Assembly (NCBI GenBank): GCA_932294295.1
Contig: OW028575.1
Location: 43,186,753-43,250,752, forward strand
Origin: Alitta virens
Taxonomy: Eukaryota; Annelida; Polychaeta; Phyllodocida; Nereididae
DNA length: 64,000 nt
Reading direction: 5' to 3'
In this document: piece after piece, positions 9,830-21,290 of the stretch
Position numbering within the stretch: the first letter of the stretch is position 1
How the letters are laid out: the number at the start of each line of letters is the position of its first letter
The notes under the pieces: generated by a model
What the model saw: only the letters and a program-made list of their open reading frames with translations
The model's database searches: none
Told to the model about the DNA's origin: nothing
Position numbers and translations under genes: made by a program

Positions 9830-11155
9830 AGGGATCACAGCAGTTCTGTTTATAGTTTTTGTTGGCTGGCCTGTAATGAATGGGCTTAGATTCGTGTGGC
9901 TAATTGGTTTGACACACTACCTAGATTAGTTCAAGCCCATACCTTGGTTTTTATTTTTATCTTGCAGGAGTCTTTTGATATAAAGATATTTCAAAAACCT
10001 CAGGGTCCCTTTAAATACCATGGTATAGGGTTCTTCCAAAATACCTAGTGGCAGGTCCCATGTGGTGATGTTGTACAGATAGTGGGCACTGACTGAACAC
10101 AGCCACTTGTATTATTTAGGCGATGTGACTTGTCACAGAGCGACTGACATTTCGCGGGGAGCAAGAGGCACAGTGGAGGAGCAATGAACATCATAAATGA
10201 TTTTATAATAACCATTAGAATATATTCACGCAAGTTTCTGTGCCAAGATAAGCAGAACAACTTCAGATTCGGCGATAATTAAAGAACTACTTTATTCGCC
10301 CCTACCTTGAAATCAACGGGTGCACTGATTGACCTTCTTTCATCGCCTATAGAGCAATATTGCGAAATCATCTAGTCTGTGGCCAATACTAAAATTTAGC
10401 TCCCTAAACCTAGCATTCCCTATAGTTATTACCTAGTTATCCTTACGCCTAGTGCTCATAGCTCTCCCTATATACATATAGCCCCTATATCTATACCTAG
10501 TGAGACACATATGACTCATCTGGGTTATAAACATCATACACCCAGCGTCCCACCCTGCTTGACTACAATGTTGGTAAAAGCAGCTAACCTTTGAGACATT
10601 TGACTAAAATTTTCTGTTTAATGACTGAGAGGCCTACCCCTATAGTACAATTTTGTAGGTGAGCTTCTGACTCTGGCCCAAAACTTTTCAACATGGTATC
10701 GTTGAGGCCCTTTTCTGCTCGGGAAGCATGCACCGATTTGTTTTTGTTAAGCTTGAATTGTCATCTCTGGGAACTCACCATGATTCCTGAGGACTTGTGT
10801 ATGCATTCCTTGTTTTCTGTTCCTGTGTGTAGATGTCTGTCTGTTTGGCAGGTGTTTATAATCACAGGAAAATATGCTTGTGGCATAACAAAAACGTCAC
10901 AATGAATGACAAAATCTCTGACTGCAAAACTTTGGTTTTAAGATTGTCGACCAGGTCAGGTTTAAGGGGCTATAGCTGCTGCCAAATAGACTTCCTGCAC
11001 TTCTTATGAGTCATATCAATCTGCTACTCATGTTCACGGTTTTAACCTAATGTTCAAGTCATCATTTATTTGATTTGCTCAACAAACTGCATAAGCAATA
11101 CTTATATGATCACATATCAGACTTTTATTGCTCCCAGCATTCACCATCTAAGGGT
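9830..11155. other. no gene seen; CTA-rich patch
   Basis: Non-coding. Between about 10,395 and 10,505 the words CCTATA, CCTAG and TACCTAG recur irregularly, like a decayed tandem array. I found nothing else. Confidence 0.45.
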
Positions 11156-11295
11156 GGGGGCCTAGCTCAGTGGTAGTGTGTTATACTTCCAGCCACTGGG
11201 TCTCAGGTTCAATTCTCATTGCCATGGTCCCTGCCTGTCCTGATTAGCTCATAAGGTGCAGAAATACAGGATGTAAAAACCCTAATCCCCTCACC
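11156..11295 (+). mobile_element. tRNA-derived SINE (family S1, copy 2)
   Basis: The plus strand reads GGGGGCCTAGCTCAGTGG, then a B box (GGTTCAATTCT), then CCATGGTCCCTGCCTGTCC and GTGCAGAAATACAGGA, colinear with the copy at 5463-5644. The 3' end, ..CCCTAATCCCC, is ragged and I could not assign a target duplication with confidence. Confidence 0.85.
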
Positions 11296-12014
11296 TACAC
11301 TCCTATCTAACTTTGATAAAACATGGATTTATTTTAGGTTTAGAATTGCAATATTAGGTTCTTCATCTTAAAGTCATATTCAATAACAGTGAATAGTTAT
11401 TTTTAAGATGTAAATCACATTAAATAGAAATAAAATCTAGCGTAAGGTAGGAAGTAACAGACTTTTGCACAGTGCTGTACATATCAACCCCCAAGACAAC
11501 ATGAGACTAATAATTATCTAGCCTTTAAAGATGAAAGGTCATGTTCAATTTCTCCATTTCTGCATGCATGGCATGCTACATGCATCGGAATATCTCTTCA
11601 ACCACGAAGTATCTCATTGAATCTAAATTCCATTCCAAGAAGTATGTTCTGTCTCAAATCCATCTAGGACTATTACAAGTTGCTGGTTTGCCCTCGCCTT
11701 GGCAAGTGAATATTGCTTTAATTGTTTAGGCCTATTATATAACTGAAAAACATCAATTAAATTAAGAGACGTGTTTTATAACATACATGCGGCTAATCCC
11801 TGTATTTGGAGTAAAATGGAACAAAACCAAATATGCACCAATGCATCCCCAGTTTTCCTGACCACTCTTTACAACATAACCCAACATTTCACTGCATAGA
11901 ACTACCAAGAAAATTGATCAATCAAAATTGCTTGAAATTGAACATGTAGTCTTAATCACACTGCAAAGCTTACATGAAGACAAGGTTATGTTTTCAGAGT
12001 AAGCCTTCGGATAT
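11296..12014. other. no gene seen
   Basis: Non-coding sequence between the SINE and the next dispersed repeat. No internal structure found. Confidence 0.5.
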
Positions 12015-12328
12015 CTGAGAATCGATTTACATTAGAAGAGTGAAGATTTGTTTGGCCATTGTGCAGTAGATAACATCAGATGACATCCCTTTATGCCTCA
12101 GAAGTAAGCCTGATTGATCATTTCAAAGGAAATACAACAGTGTTGTGTCATTTTTGACAGTGATGAGGTAAGCTGCTTACTGCAGGAGTGAAAGGCATCA
12201 ATAACCTCAACATTGGAGAGCTCTTGTTATATGTCGATCTAGGGTATCTCGAGCTTGCAAAGTGTCTGAAGTCAGCAAAATTGATGACACTGATCCAATT
12301 GGAGACCATCAATATATCATCATTATCA
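12015..12328 (+). repeat. dispersed repeat (inverted partner at 18,345)
   Basis: Matches the complement of 18,345-18,600 over about 250 bp. Shared blocks include TGACACTGATCC, GGAGACCATCAA, AGTGTCTGAAG-type words and TTTTTGACA. Divergence is considerable, so these are old copies. Non-coding. Confidence 0.65.
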
Positions 12329-12390
12329 GTGATACTAGTGATACTAGTGATACTAGTGATACTAGTGATACTAGTGATACTAGTGATACT
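12329..12390. repeat. 9-bp minisatellite, about 7 units
   Basis: Tandem GTGATACTA units directly abut the end of the preceding dispersed repeat, so the array may have grown from its 3' tail. Nine is a multiple of 3, which keeps a frame open (VILVIL..). That frame is a by-product. Confidence 0.95.
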
Positions 12391-13090
12391 TCCTTTTATT
12401 GTACATATTATTATATATAAAAGCGGCTGTATATAAGTATGGTTAGCTAGTGTACAATACTAGGTATAGAAAGAGAACATCAAAAGTCTGTACCTATGAA
12501 TGGGGGAGTTTTGCCGTAGTTTCGCAAGCTTTGAAGCAGAAAGCATGTCATGTGGGACAAGTCATGTTATATAGCCAGATCTTTCTATGCCTTGATGAAG
12601 AGCTTTCTTTAAGTGTCATGAATACGTGAATAATCTTAAATTAAAGTGGTTATCAACATTTGAATCAGTAATGGTTATCTCAAATTTAACAGCATGATAC
12701 CATCTTTTCAAAAAAGCTGTGTTCTTATTTTTTTCTATGTGAAGATTTTGATATCATGTTTGATTGGCTTTCACATGATACCCTTGATTTCGTTTTTTAG
12801 GGTGAGGGTAATGTGATAAACAACAACTAAGTAATACAGAAAGTTGTCACACTTGGGTTAACTTCTGTTTGCATTTTGAACACCAAGACCTCTTTCGAAA
12901 AAATACACATGAGCTTTAGGGACTGCATTTTTGTCATGCTGTTGAGTGTAACGTGCAGGGCTTTTTTTTTTTAACCCTCAGTGAACGAAGTTCTAAGATG
13001 GTTATTGTTATCATTTTGAAAAATTATGTCCATCCGTAGGCGAGCGGGCAGGTGTGACACTTTCGTTTCGGAGTAGAACTCAAACACTGA
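12391..13090. other. no gene seen
   Basis: Non-coding, with a T run at about 12,961-12,973. Confidence 0.45.
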
Positions 13091-13690
13091 CGCACTTACC
13101 CTAACGAAATTTCATGCAGTAATACTCTATATATGCTATGTAATACAAAATTTGGAAATTAGTTATTTAATTTCCGAAGCAGAACGCTACTGCACCTACA
13201 TGAGGGTCTCATGCCCATAAACAATATGGAATTTGCATCATAAGGTGATAATGTGAAATATTCTTGTTTTTTAAAATCTCCATATCAAGGACATTATTAA
13301 TCTCACAAGAGTGAAATTGTGCAAATAACATATCTGAATCATAGTTCTTCATTTTATGAACTTCATCCATATCATTCTTTTTTCATACTAATGAAAAATC
13401 TGGAAAATCAAAATTTCATACAGTATTACTCTATATGGCCTAGTTGTGCCTTTTAGTGGTCACATTGATGTATATCCACAATGGGTCCCATGACCATACA
13501 TAAAATAAAATATTTATAATTAGGGGAAAATATGAAAATGTCTTGATTTTTCAAACCCTCCATATCAAAGACACTACTATTTCTTCTTTAAATTAAAGTT
13601 CTGTCTCTTTCCAAACTGCTTTGTTTTTTATGAAGGAAAACCCTAATATAATGCTTAAAACAGTTATTTGTTTTTTTTACCTACATTGGC
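13091..13690. repeat. degenerate direct repeat, about 290-bp period
   Basis: Two diverged units follow each other. Both contain a TTACTCTATAT word, then CTCATGCCCATAAACA or CCCATGACCATACATA, then TCTTG with a T run, and CTCCATATCAA(G/A)GACA. Similar low-copy tandem organisation occurs at 33,140. Non-coding. Confidence 0.6.
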
Positions 13691-14121
13691 TAAACTAGCA
13701 TGTCAAATTTTATAATGAAAGCCATAAAAAGTTAGTATATATTTATATGTCAATATTTCGTCTTCTTGCTGTATTCTTTGTACATTAGAAATTCCATATC
13801 ACCTTTGTAGTAAGAGAAATGAGCCATAGCTACCATTTCCCTGACCAATACACAAAGTTTCACTCAATACACAAAATTCTACCCCTCTCCAGGGATTACC
13901 CAAGTCATTCCATTGACTGTTATGTAGCACCACATGTGGTTGTCAAGACAGACAAGATAGGATTGTTATTTACACTCCTTGTTGAATCTTCAATCTTTTG
14001 CCAGATTTGCATCTGTTGAATACTTAACCTCAGCAACATGTTTATCATGCAAAAATATACGTAAATCAATACTGAACATGACATACATATTATGCAATAT
14101 AAATCTATATTCATTATCACC
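13691..14121. other. no gene seen
   Basis: Three overlapping frames of 60-66 codons on opposite strands between 13,819 and 14,161 show no domain and look like chance. No repeat recognised. Confidence 0.4.
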
Positions 14122-14460
14122 TTCTATGGTAGAATTGGTACTGATATTGATATTGATTTAATTTGCTCCAAAAAAGAAGTGTAATAAAAATATTACAAAC
14201 GTGATAAGAATTTAAAAGACATAAGGTTCAATGTTTAAAGTCATATACAAGAAAGGCATGGTAGCTGAATGGTGGCAACAATATATTATTAATAAATAGA
14301 TATCTAATATAATTATCAAAGTTGCTCAAAAAAACATCTCACACAACTGCAAGAAACACCACCTCAGTGTGCCCTGTGTGCTTCCTATTGATTGGAATTC
14401 AATTTGCATCATCAATTGTGATTGTCCTGGGTGGAACAATAATAAGATATGCTAGTATAA
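14122..14460 (+). repeat. dispersed repeat (inverted partner at 31,100)
   Basis: About 330 bp aligns with the complement of 31,100-31,400. Shared blocks include GGTAGAATTGGTA, AACATCTCACACA and CTGTGTGCTTCCTATTGAT. It is old and non-coding. A simple ATTGGTA(T/C)TGATATTGAT stretch lies at its left edge. Confidence 0.75.
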
Positions 14461-14604
14461 TGTCTAGTTGCACAACTACATTTGTCACAGAGGTTTCTTG
14501 ATCAACTTTGACTGATCGTGTACTGTGTGGCTATTCACTGAGGGTTTGCTGCCATGCAGCCTATGTTTTTATTATCTGTCCATGTGAATGGTAACTTGTT
14601 ACCA

Positions 14605-14712
14605 TATTAGATCAATTTCGTACATTTACCAAGGTTTATATTTTTTCAGTGGTGGTAGTTCAAGCTAACTATAAGGTAGAAGTAGACAGAAGCGGCTGGC
14701 TTTAACCAGTTA
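14605..14712 (+). repeat. host repeat (family R), left half, ends at TTA target
   Basis: This 108-bp stretch plus 16,613-16,678 together match the continuous sequence 35,143-35,320. The break falls exactly where the family A element sits. The target trinucleotide TTA occupies 14,710-14,712. The host repeat is itself dispersed, of unknown class, and includes the word TTTTTTCAGTGGTGGTAG. Confidence 0.85.
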
Positions 14713-14824
14713 AGCCACTGTCATACGGGCCGGTTTTGCCGTAGTGAACCCGTAGTATTACGTAATAGTTATGTAACAGCTCTTTCCGACGGTTTGGCGA
14801 CCGGTTCTGGCAGCAAAAAGGGGC

Positions 14825-15020
14825 GGGGCAGCACCCGCCGGGTTACCCGCCGGCTGCCGCGGGTGCCTCGGCGGGTTCTAGGGGTGCCTCGGCGGGTTCT
14901 ACGGGTGCCTCGGCGGGTTTTACGGGTGACTCGGCGGGTTCTACGGGTGACACGGCGGGTTCTACGGGTTACTCGCCGAGTTGTAGGAGTAAGCCGGCGA
15001 GTAGTAGGAGTAACTCGCAG
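14825..15020 (+). repeat. CpG-rich subterminal array of family A
   Basis: About eight degenerate 21-24-bp units with the core CGGCGGGTTCTACGGGTGACT, grading at the right side into GAGTTGTAGGAGTAA words. An inverted counterpart lies at 16,175-16,375. Units repeat the CCGTAG/ACGGGT words of the terminal repeats, as expected of subterminal transposase-binding repeats. That role is inferred. Confidence 0.8.
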
Positions 15021-15329
15021 CTTCCAGGAGTATATTTTAAAAGGCTGCTGCTCCCCTAATATTAGTCCGATTTTCGTCAAATAACAACGGGATTGTAGTA
15101 TAGTTCATACTGACTCCATAGGTGTTTTCGGATTGAAAATAGACCAAATATTAAGCGAGATATTCGTCTGAGAAGGCGGTTGTCTGGTGGCGGCTGCTGC
15201 TCCATTAATATTAATCCGATTTGCGTCAAATAAATATTGAATTATAGAAGAGTTCATACTTATTTCACACAGAATTTCAGATTGAAAATAGACCAAATAT
15301 TAAGCGTGATATTCGTCTGAGAAGGCAGC

Positions 15330-15845
15330 ATGGTGCTCTGTGTATGTTCATGACTTGAATGGTGTGGTCAATATTTTTTACCATTATATATACATTGTTT
15401 GGATGAGCTTTATTGCAATTATTTTCTACTCATTCTGCCAACTGGCCAATGGGAAGGACTTTTCCTTTGGTTTTGTAAAGTCAATTAACCTATATATGTA
15501 ATAGCAATCTGCCTTGACCGTTATGTCAATTGCTATTAGCATTTTGAATAATACAAAGAATGGGGTAAGTCATGCTTTTTTTTTGAACAAACTATGAAAT
15601 GACAGGTCAAAGAACCCCAATTTAGGCAATTAGGCAATTGACACATGTATTGAGCATTTGCTGTATTCTCTACACCCATTCTTTATATCATTCAAAATGC
15701 TAATAGCAATTGACATAACGGTCATGGCAGTTGGCAGAATGAGTAGAAATGAATTGCAATAAAGCTCATCCAAACAATGTATATATATCATGGTCAAAAA
15801 TATTGACCACACCATTCAAGTCATGACCATACACAGAGCACCTGG
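15330..15845. repeat. central inverted repeat of family A
   Basis: The block reading GTGCTCTGTGTATG..TGAATGGTGTGGTCAAT is repeated inverted at the other side (..ATTGACCACACCATTCAAG..ATACACAGAGCAC). Arms exceed 200 bp. They include GATGAGCTTTATTGCAATT and CAATTGCTATTAGCATTTTG. Similar blocks occur in the copies at 24,480, 27,900-28,220 and 37,030. Confidence 0.85.
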
Positions 15846-16612
15846 CCGCCGCCAGAGAACTGCATTCTCAGATGAATATCTCGCTTAATATTTGGTCTAT
15901 TTTCAATCCGAAAACATGATGGAATCAGTATGAACTATGCTACAATTCAGTCCTGATTTGACGAAAATCGGATTAATATAAATGGAGCAGCAGCCACCGC
16001 AAGACAACTGCCTTCTCAGACAAATATCTCGCTTAATATTCGGGTTTTTTTAAATCCGAAAATACGTATGGAATCAGTATGAGCTATACTGCCATGCAGT
16101 CTTTATTTGAGGAAAATCGGACTAATATTACAGGAGCAGCAGCCTTTTAAAGTATATACCTCCCTGCCTACGCTGACGCTGGTAGCAAAAAGCCGGCGGG
16201 TTACCCGTGAAAGCCGCCGGGTTACCCGTAGAACCCCTCATCAAGCCGCCAGGGTGAAATTAGGGACGAATAATTCGCCGGGTTCTACGGGCCACCCGCC
16301 GGCTTCTATGGGCCACCCGCCGGCTTCCACGGGTCACCCGTCGGCTTCCACGGGTCACCCGTCGGCTTCCACGTGTTTTTTTTTTTTTTTTTTCACCCGT
16401 TAGATTTCTACGGTTGTGCCATGCAAGCATGGCACAACCGGGGACGGGTTTCGCGGCTGGGCCAAGGGTCCCACGGGTGCTTGCCGGGTATCCCCGGGTA
16501 TCCACGGGTGGCCGTATTGGGGCCGCCGGCTTGGAGCCGGGTAGCGATTTCCGCAACTATTACGTAATACTACGGCTTCACTACGGCACAATCGGCCCGT
16601 GTGACAGTGGCT

Positions 16613-16678
16613 TTACAGTTACAGCCAGGAACAGGTGGCCACAATTGACTAGAGGCGACCATATTTTATGAAACTAAC
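16613..16678 (+). repeat. host repeat (family R), right half
   Basis: Begins with the duplicated TTA and continues CAGTTACAGCCAGGAA..., colinear with 35,249-35,317. It ends at ATGAAACTAACT in both copies. Confidence 0.85.
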
Positions 16679-16899
16679 TTAAAAGGAATCTCCTCCTTGC
16701 TGCCTTGGCCATGTTATGAAAACTCAACATCTGATACTGACATTTTTTTTTACTCTATACTCAATCTTAGTAACCCCCACTTCACTTGTCTCAGTCTCAC
16801 ACAAGGAATCCAGTGCCGTTTGTTGGATAAGTGTGTATACTAACACAGGATTGATGGCCAGGATTGATGGCAAATGTCTCAAATTATACTTTTACCAAG

Positions 16900-17060
16900 A
16901 AAGCACAGCTGAATTTCTCAAATCTAAAGGCTTTTCAAAATGTTCCCTTCACCTAATGAACAGTGTCCTTTACCTTAACACCATGCTCTTTGGCTGACCC
17001 AGACAGCAGGATTAGGATGCTATTAGATAAATGAGGTACAAACCTTTTTTTACTTTGATT
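16900..17060 (+). repeat. dispersed repeat (copy 2 of the 7,065 repeat)
   Basis: Matches 7,065-7,240. The best part is ACACCATGCTCTTTGGCTGA with the following CCAGACAG and ATTAGATAAATGAG, then a looser ACTTTGATTGTGGTTGTC. Confidence 0.7.
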
Positions 17061-17454
17061 GTGGTTGTCTTGGTGATCATAACATCAATAACAATACTAG
17101 CCCTGGCTTCTACATAAAATCCAGTTATTATACCAAAAATTCTACAAACTTCCAAATACCTTTAGTTAAACATGCATTTGCAAAAAAAAACCAATATTCG
17201 TAATATGATTCTATCCATATGATAAAATAAAAACACATAGCTTTAGTGGTTTTTCACGTTATGTTAAGCAATTTTACCTGACCTTCTATTCCAATGCATG
17301 CAATATTAGAAACGGTTACATTTGTCATAGTTAAGCATCATCCTCACCCCCTTCTAATTTTATTTGAATTCTAAAATTATTGACACATGTTATTTGATAA
17401 TTATATACCTTTATAATATTATGTAAAATAATACTTTTATGTACAATTATTAGG
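17061..17454. other. no gene seen
   Basis: AT-rich, non-coding, without recognisable repeats. Confidence 0.45.
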
Positions 17455-17555
17455 AGTTGCCCTTGATAGCGGAAGTCAACTTCCTTAGAGGGCAATCCTT
17501 ATCTCTGTAACTGTTTAGTTCATAGGTAAAAATAAATAATCTCAATCTGAATCCA
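17455..17555 (+). mobile_element. LINE 3' tail with stem-loop (copy 2)
   Basis: Outer stem TTGCCCTT/GAGGGCAA surrounds GATAGCG and an inner GGAAG/CTTCC hairpin. It is followed by an A-rich tail with AAATAAATAATCTCAATCTGA. The architecture matches 8,745-8,890 although the paired bases differ, so both look like 3' ends of related LINEs. Confidence 0.5.
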
Positions 17556-18344
17556 TGTACTTTTGTATTCATGTACCCCATTATATAATATTGAAGAATA
17601 TATATACCCTTCCAATTGGTGTAATACTTGCTGTGTTTGTAGCTAAATGTCTGAGCAAATAGCTACTTTCAGTGAAAAAAATTTGGAGATCTCATCCTGC
17701 TCCATTTGTTGCATTTTATATTTGAAAGGAGCAAAATACAGCACACAATTGTTCAATTTTGTAAGAAGGTTCATATCATTACTAAATAATCATTTTAACT
17801 ATTAAACATAATAGGGGAGACATCCACCCTGAGGTAATGGTATCTTGCAAATACTCGGATGTATCCCCTTCCAACACATTAATAATACATGTTTATTATT
17901 ATATCACATTGCATTTTTTATATACTTGTATACCAAAGTACTGGGGTGTTGAGAAATAATAAAATTTCTAAAACTTTTTAAATACAAGAAACCGTTCCTT
18001 ATTATATAGCATTCACTGTTTAGAAGTTAGAAAAGCTTAACTGTTTTCACTTTGTAATGTACGACTGCTTTGCTTCACTATTTTTTTTTTTTTAGGTTGA
18101 AAGGAGTACACAAAAAGTTTGGCCAATTGCAAGTAGCCCAAAGTTATGCTTCTCTGACACTATCCATCTTATAGACAAACAAAATTAATATGGCACAAGG
18201 GAGGAGTGGAATACTTCAAAGCTGTCAAGAGAGTACCACACAAGTTGACTAACAACATCATATAGGCATAAAATGGCCATAGCAAGCTACCTATTACTCA
18301 TTAAATCGTATTACTAAAAGGCTGAATCTCAAAAGGCATTTGAT
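17556..18344. other. no gene seen
   Basis: Non-coding AT-rich sequence with a T run near 18,082. Nothing else found. Confidence 0.45.
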
Positions 18345-18600
18345 ATAGGCATTGATAATTTTTTGATGGTCTCCACTAGGATCAGTGTCATGTCATTTTG
18401 CATGCTTGAGACACTTCAGACACATGAAAAGACCTCTCCAATGCTTGAAGAAGCTTACCCTGTTACTGATGTCAAAAATAACACACAACTGATGTTTCTT
18501 TTGAAATCAGCAAACAGGCTTAATCTTTTGGCATAACGGGATATGTCATTTCTGGTTATATTGTGAAGAATGATCATTCAAATATGTAGTTGAGTTAATC
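18345..18600 (-). repeat. dispersed repeat (partner of 12,015)
   Basis: Inverted copy of the 12,015-12,328 repeat, including TTGATGGTCTCCACTAGGAT and CACTTCAGACAC. No minisatellite follows here, unlike the other copy. Confidence 0.65.
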
Positions 18601-19164
18601 AGGGACCATGCAATAGGTGGTGTCTAGTCGGGTGCTCCAAAGAAACTGAAGGTAAAATAACCCTTGAGTTTTTCCCATTCCACATGTTATTTTATGAAGT
18701 TTGTGAAAAAATTAGGTGCATATCTCCTCATTGTTTATATTTCAAATAGTCTGTGCTTGGTGATCATTATGATATAGCATATATTAATTATATAAATCAA
18801 TTCATTAAATTAACATACCCGAGAAAAACAAATTCTTTGACTTTATAAATTCAGTTGTAGAATAATGGTGCTACAGGCATAGTCTGAGCTGAACTTGGTT
18901 TTTCATATAATATCACTGGTTTACGACATGAATATTTATTTGTAATTTGACATTATGTGAAACTTGATGTGTAATACACCTGTAAGGCAAATTTGAATTA
19001 GTCTAAATATCATATTTGATTTTTTCCTCTTTTTTTATTTATTTATGTATGCACTTATTTGTGATCTCGCACAACACATGAGAAATTGTTAAATTGTGTT
19101 TCACCTTTCCTTAAGTGTCCTACATAAGTTAACCTAGTTTTACTGTATAATATAATAGCCAAGT
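18601..19164. other. no gene seen
   Basis: Non-coding AT-rich sequence bordering the 3' end of the LINE on the minus strand. Confidence 0.45.
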
Positions 19165-19501
19165 TTTAAGTAGTAAGTAGTAGTAGTAAGTAAAATTTAT
19201 TTAAAGTTGTTTTAAATCACAGTGTCACATTCAATGTACAATACAAAATATATGACCCAAGCCGAAGCTTCTGTACGACCTATTAGGAACAATAATTTTC
19301 AGTTTGGAAAGTATTAGTATAGAACTAATGTATAAAACAAATCTATTGTACAATATAGTATATATATAATAATAATAATAGCACACATATAAAGCACTCC
19401 ATCGTACAATTCAGCACCTTAGAGGAAATAAAGATTGCACAAGTGATTCTTAAATATTTCAATGCACAAATTTTGACAAGATTAATCTGTCACATCTACA
19501 G

Positions 19502-20008
19502 TTATAAAAAATTTATATTCGCATTATTTTGAGAATTCAGCCGGCTAGTCACAGCGGATTTGAAGCTACTGAGTGGTACTTTGCTTCTGATGTTACTTGG
19601 TATATGCATCAACAATTTACTTCCATAATACTGAAAACTTTTTTTGCCATATGTCATTGTTTGGAAACGGGGAATATGAAAAGTGTCATTTGTCCTCAGA
19701 TTATAAAGATCTTCCCTATCCGGAAAAAGTTCCTGCAAGTAAGTGGGGGCCGTTTTACTATTTATTTTGTACATTTATATAGCCACTGATTTTATGCATC
19801 TTTGGGTGATTGTTGATTTCTTAGCTTCTCGACATAGTTCTTCGTACAGCGTTAAATTTTGATTTTCAACGAATTTTAGTGCTCTTTTGTCCATCTTTTC
19901 GAGTTTATCCATGTTAAATTTGCCAGTGAACACCCAGACTAGAGGACAATAGTTAAAGTTGCTACCTATATAACTATTATATAAAGTGTTTTTACATTGT
20001 TTATCCAA
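19502..20008 (-). pseudogene. LINE RT C-terminal region
   Basis: Two frames joined by a break at 19,774/19,775. The upstream part has the thumb/connection pattern (TLYNSYIGSNFNYCPLVW, KRALKFV, LYEELC) and the downstream part the C-terminal pattern (KTAPTYLQELF, YGKKSFQYYGSKLLMHIP, FKSAV). The same words recur, better preserved, at 53,121-53,877. A C-terminal YxGxxxWNxIP-like motif is usual in this class; here W is replaced (KLLMHIP). Confidence 0.8.
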
Positions 20009-20093
20009 ATATTGTTTTATTCTTTTTAAGGCATTGATTTGCTTACTTGTCTGATTACAGATATCATCTATGTGAATCTTGAAGTTTAGTTTG

Positions 20094-21037
20094 CTATCGA
20101 TCTCTATGCCTAAAACATTTAATGGATGAGGATGACTGAATACATTTATCGTTTATTCTTAAGGTTTGGTTGTTGTTAGTTGTGTCTTGTTTGCTTAGAA
20201 ACATTAGTTGAAATTTCTCTGCAGCATTGGCTTTCGTGTAGTTTGCTTGGAACCATTCCATGGCAATTACACAATCATCTTCCAGGGTTTTCGTGACTTC
20301 ACTTAAATTAGAGCTAATATAAGAAAGTGTATTGTCATCAGCATAGTTATAGATATTTGATCCTATATTCAAGTACAAGAAATCGTTTATAAAGATGTTG
20401 AATAACAAAGGGCCGAGTATAGACCCTTGTGGGATGCCCTTAATGTTTGTTACCCATTCTGAGAAAATATCACCTATTTTGACGCGTTGCAATCTTTCTA
20501 TTAGGTAAGACTTGATCATTTCACATGCATTCATGCTAAAGCCATATGCATGAAGTTTGGTAATTAATAGGCCATGAGACAGTCAAATGCTTTAGATAGT
20601 TCAATTGCTACTATTCCTATTTTTTGGTCATTATCTAATGCCTTTCTCCAGTCCTCTGTCATTCTTACTAATATGTCTTGACAACCATAACCCTTTCTAA
20701 ATCCAGATAAGTATTTGTGTAGTAATGGTTGTACATATACATATATCTGGTTATACATTATTTTTTCTGTTACCTTTGATAGAGCTATGAGTAAATTTAC
20801 TGATCTATAGTTATCTTTATTTAGTTTGTCCTTCTTTTTGTATAGGGGTGCTATGTTAGACTTTTTTATGTTATCCAGAAACTTTTGTTGTTCAATACAT
20901 TTGTTAGCTATTAAAGTTACTGGTTTAATAAGATTCTCACTAGTCTGTTTAATGAATTTTATTGGGATTTCATTGCAACCTCCTGCTTTGTTCGCACATA
21001 GGGATTTTATAGCTTTGCGGACTTCATGTTCTGTCAT
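20094..21037 (-). pseudogene. LINE reverse transcriptase domain
   Basis: Frames 20,564-21,037 and 20,094-20,534 together cover the RT palm and fingers: AGGCNEIP, IAPLYKKKDK and NYRSVNLL, then motif A (VAIELSKAFD), motif B (GIPQGSILGPLLFNIF) and motif C (NYADDNTLS). Between them is a break near 20,540-20,560. Motif A carries Glu where the catalytic Asp is expected; the related copy at 50,750 has IDLSKAFD. That substitution alone should abolish polymerisation. Downstream (LMFLSKQD) the frame is lost at 20,094. Confidence 0.85.
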
Positions 21038-21290
21038 GTGTCGGAAGTCAAACGTTAGTCTATTATGATTTATATTTTCCAGAATTGTATTTACACTGGA
21101 ATGATTAGCATAGTCAGCGATTATTTGTTCAGTGTTTCTAGTGTTATCCTCTATACCTCCAATTTCTGATCCTATTTCCCTGAAGAATGTGTTAAAATAT
21201 TACCAACTTCCATACAATTTGTTATAGTCTGATTACCTTCCCTGAGGGGTATGTTATCAGAATTAGTCCTGATTTTTGAGAAGATTGATT

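Larger units (their letters stand above)
14713..16612. mobile_element. 1.9-kb palindromic DNA element (family A, copy 1)
   Basis: Terminal inverted repeats of about 65 bp start AGCCACTGTCAYACGGGCCG and continue through TGCCGTAGTGAA and GTAGTATTACGTAA. TTA flanks both ends (14,710-14,712; 16,613-16,615), and the empty site at 35,249-35,251 has one TTA. A 3-bp TWA duplication is the hallmark of PIF/Harbinger. Inside, symmetrically from each end, are a CpG-rich array of CGGGTT/TACGGGT words (about 14,825-15,020 and 16,175-16,375), two units of a 145-bp monomer, and a large AT-rich palindrome centred near 15,600. It has no transposase. Arginine-rich frames over the arrays are by-products. It looks like a fold-back derivative moved in trans. 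Confidence 0.85.

Noticed and set aside
14769..15084. Arginine-rich open frames of 96-103 codons on both strands
   Set aside because: They lie exactly on the CpG-rich array of the family A element, and the repeats on both strands generate them. They have no start context or domain and are not conserved as frames in the other copies.
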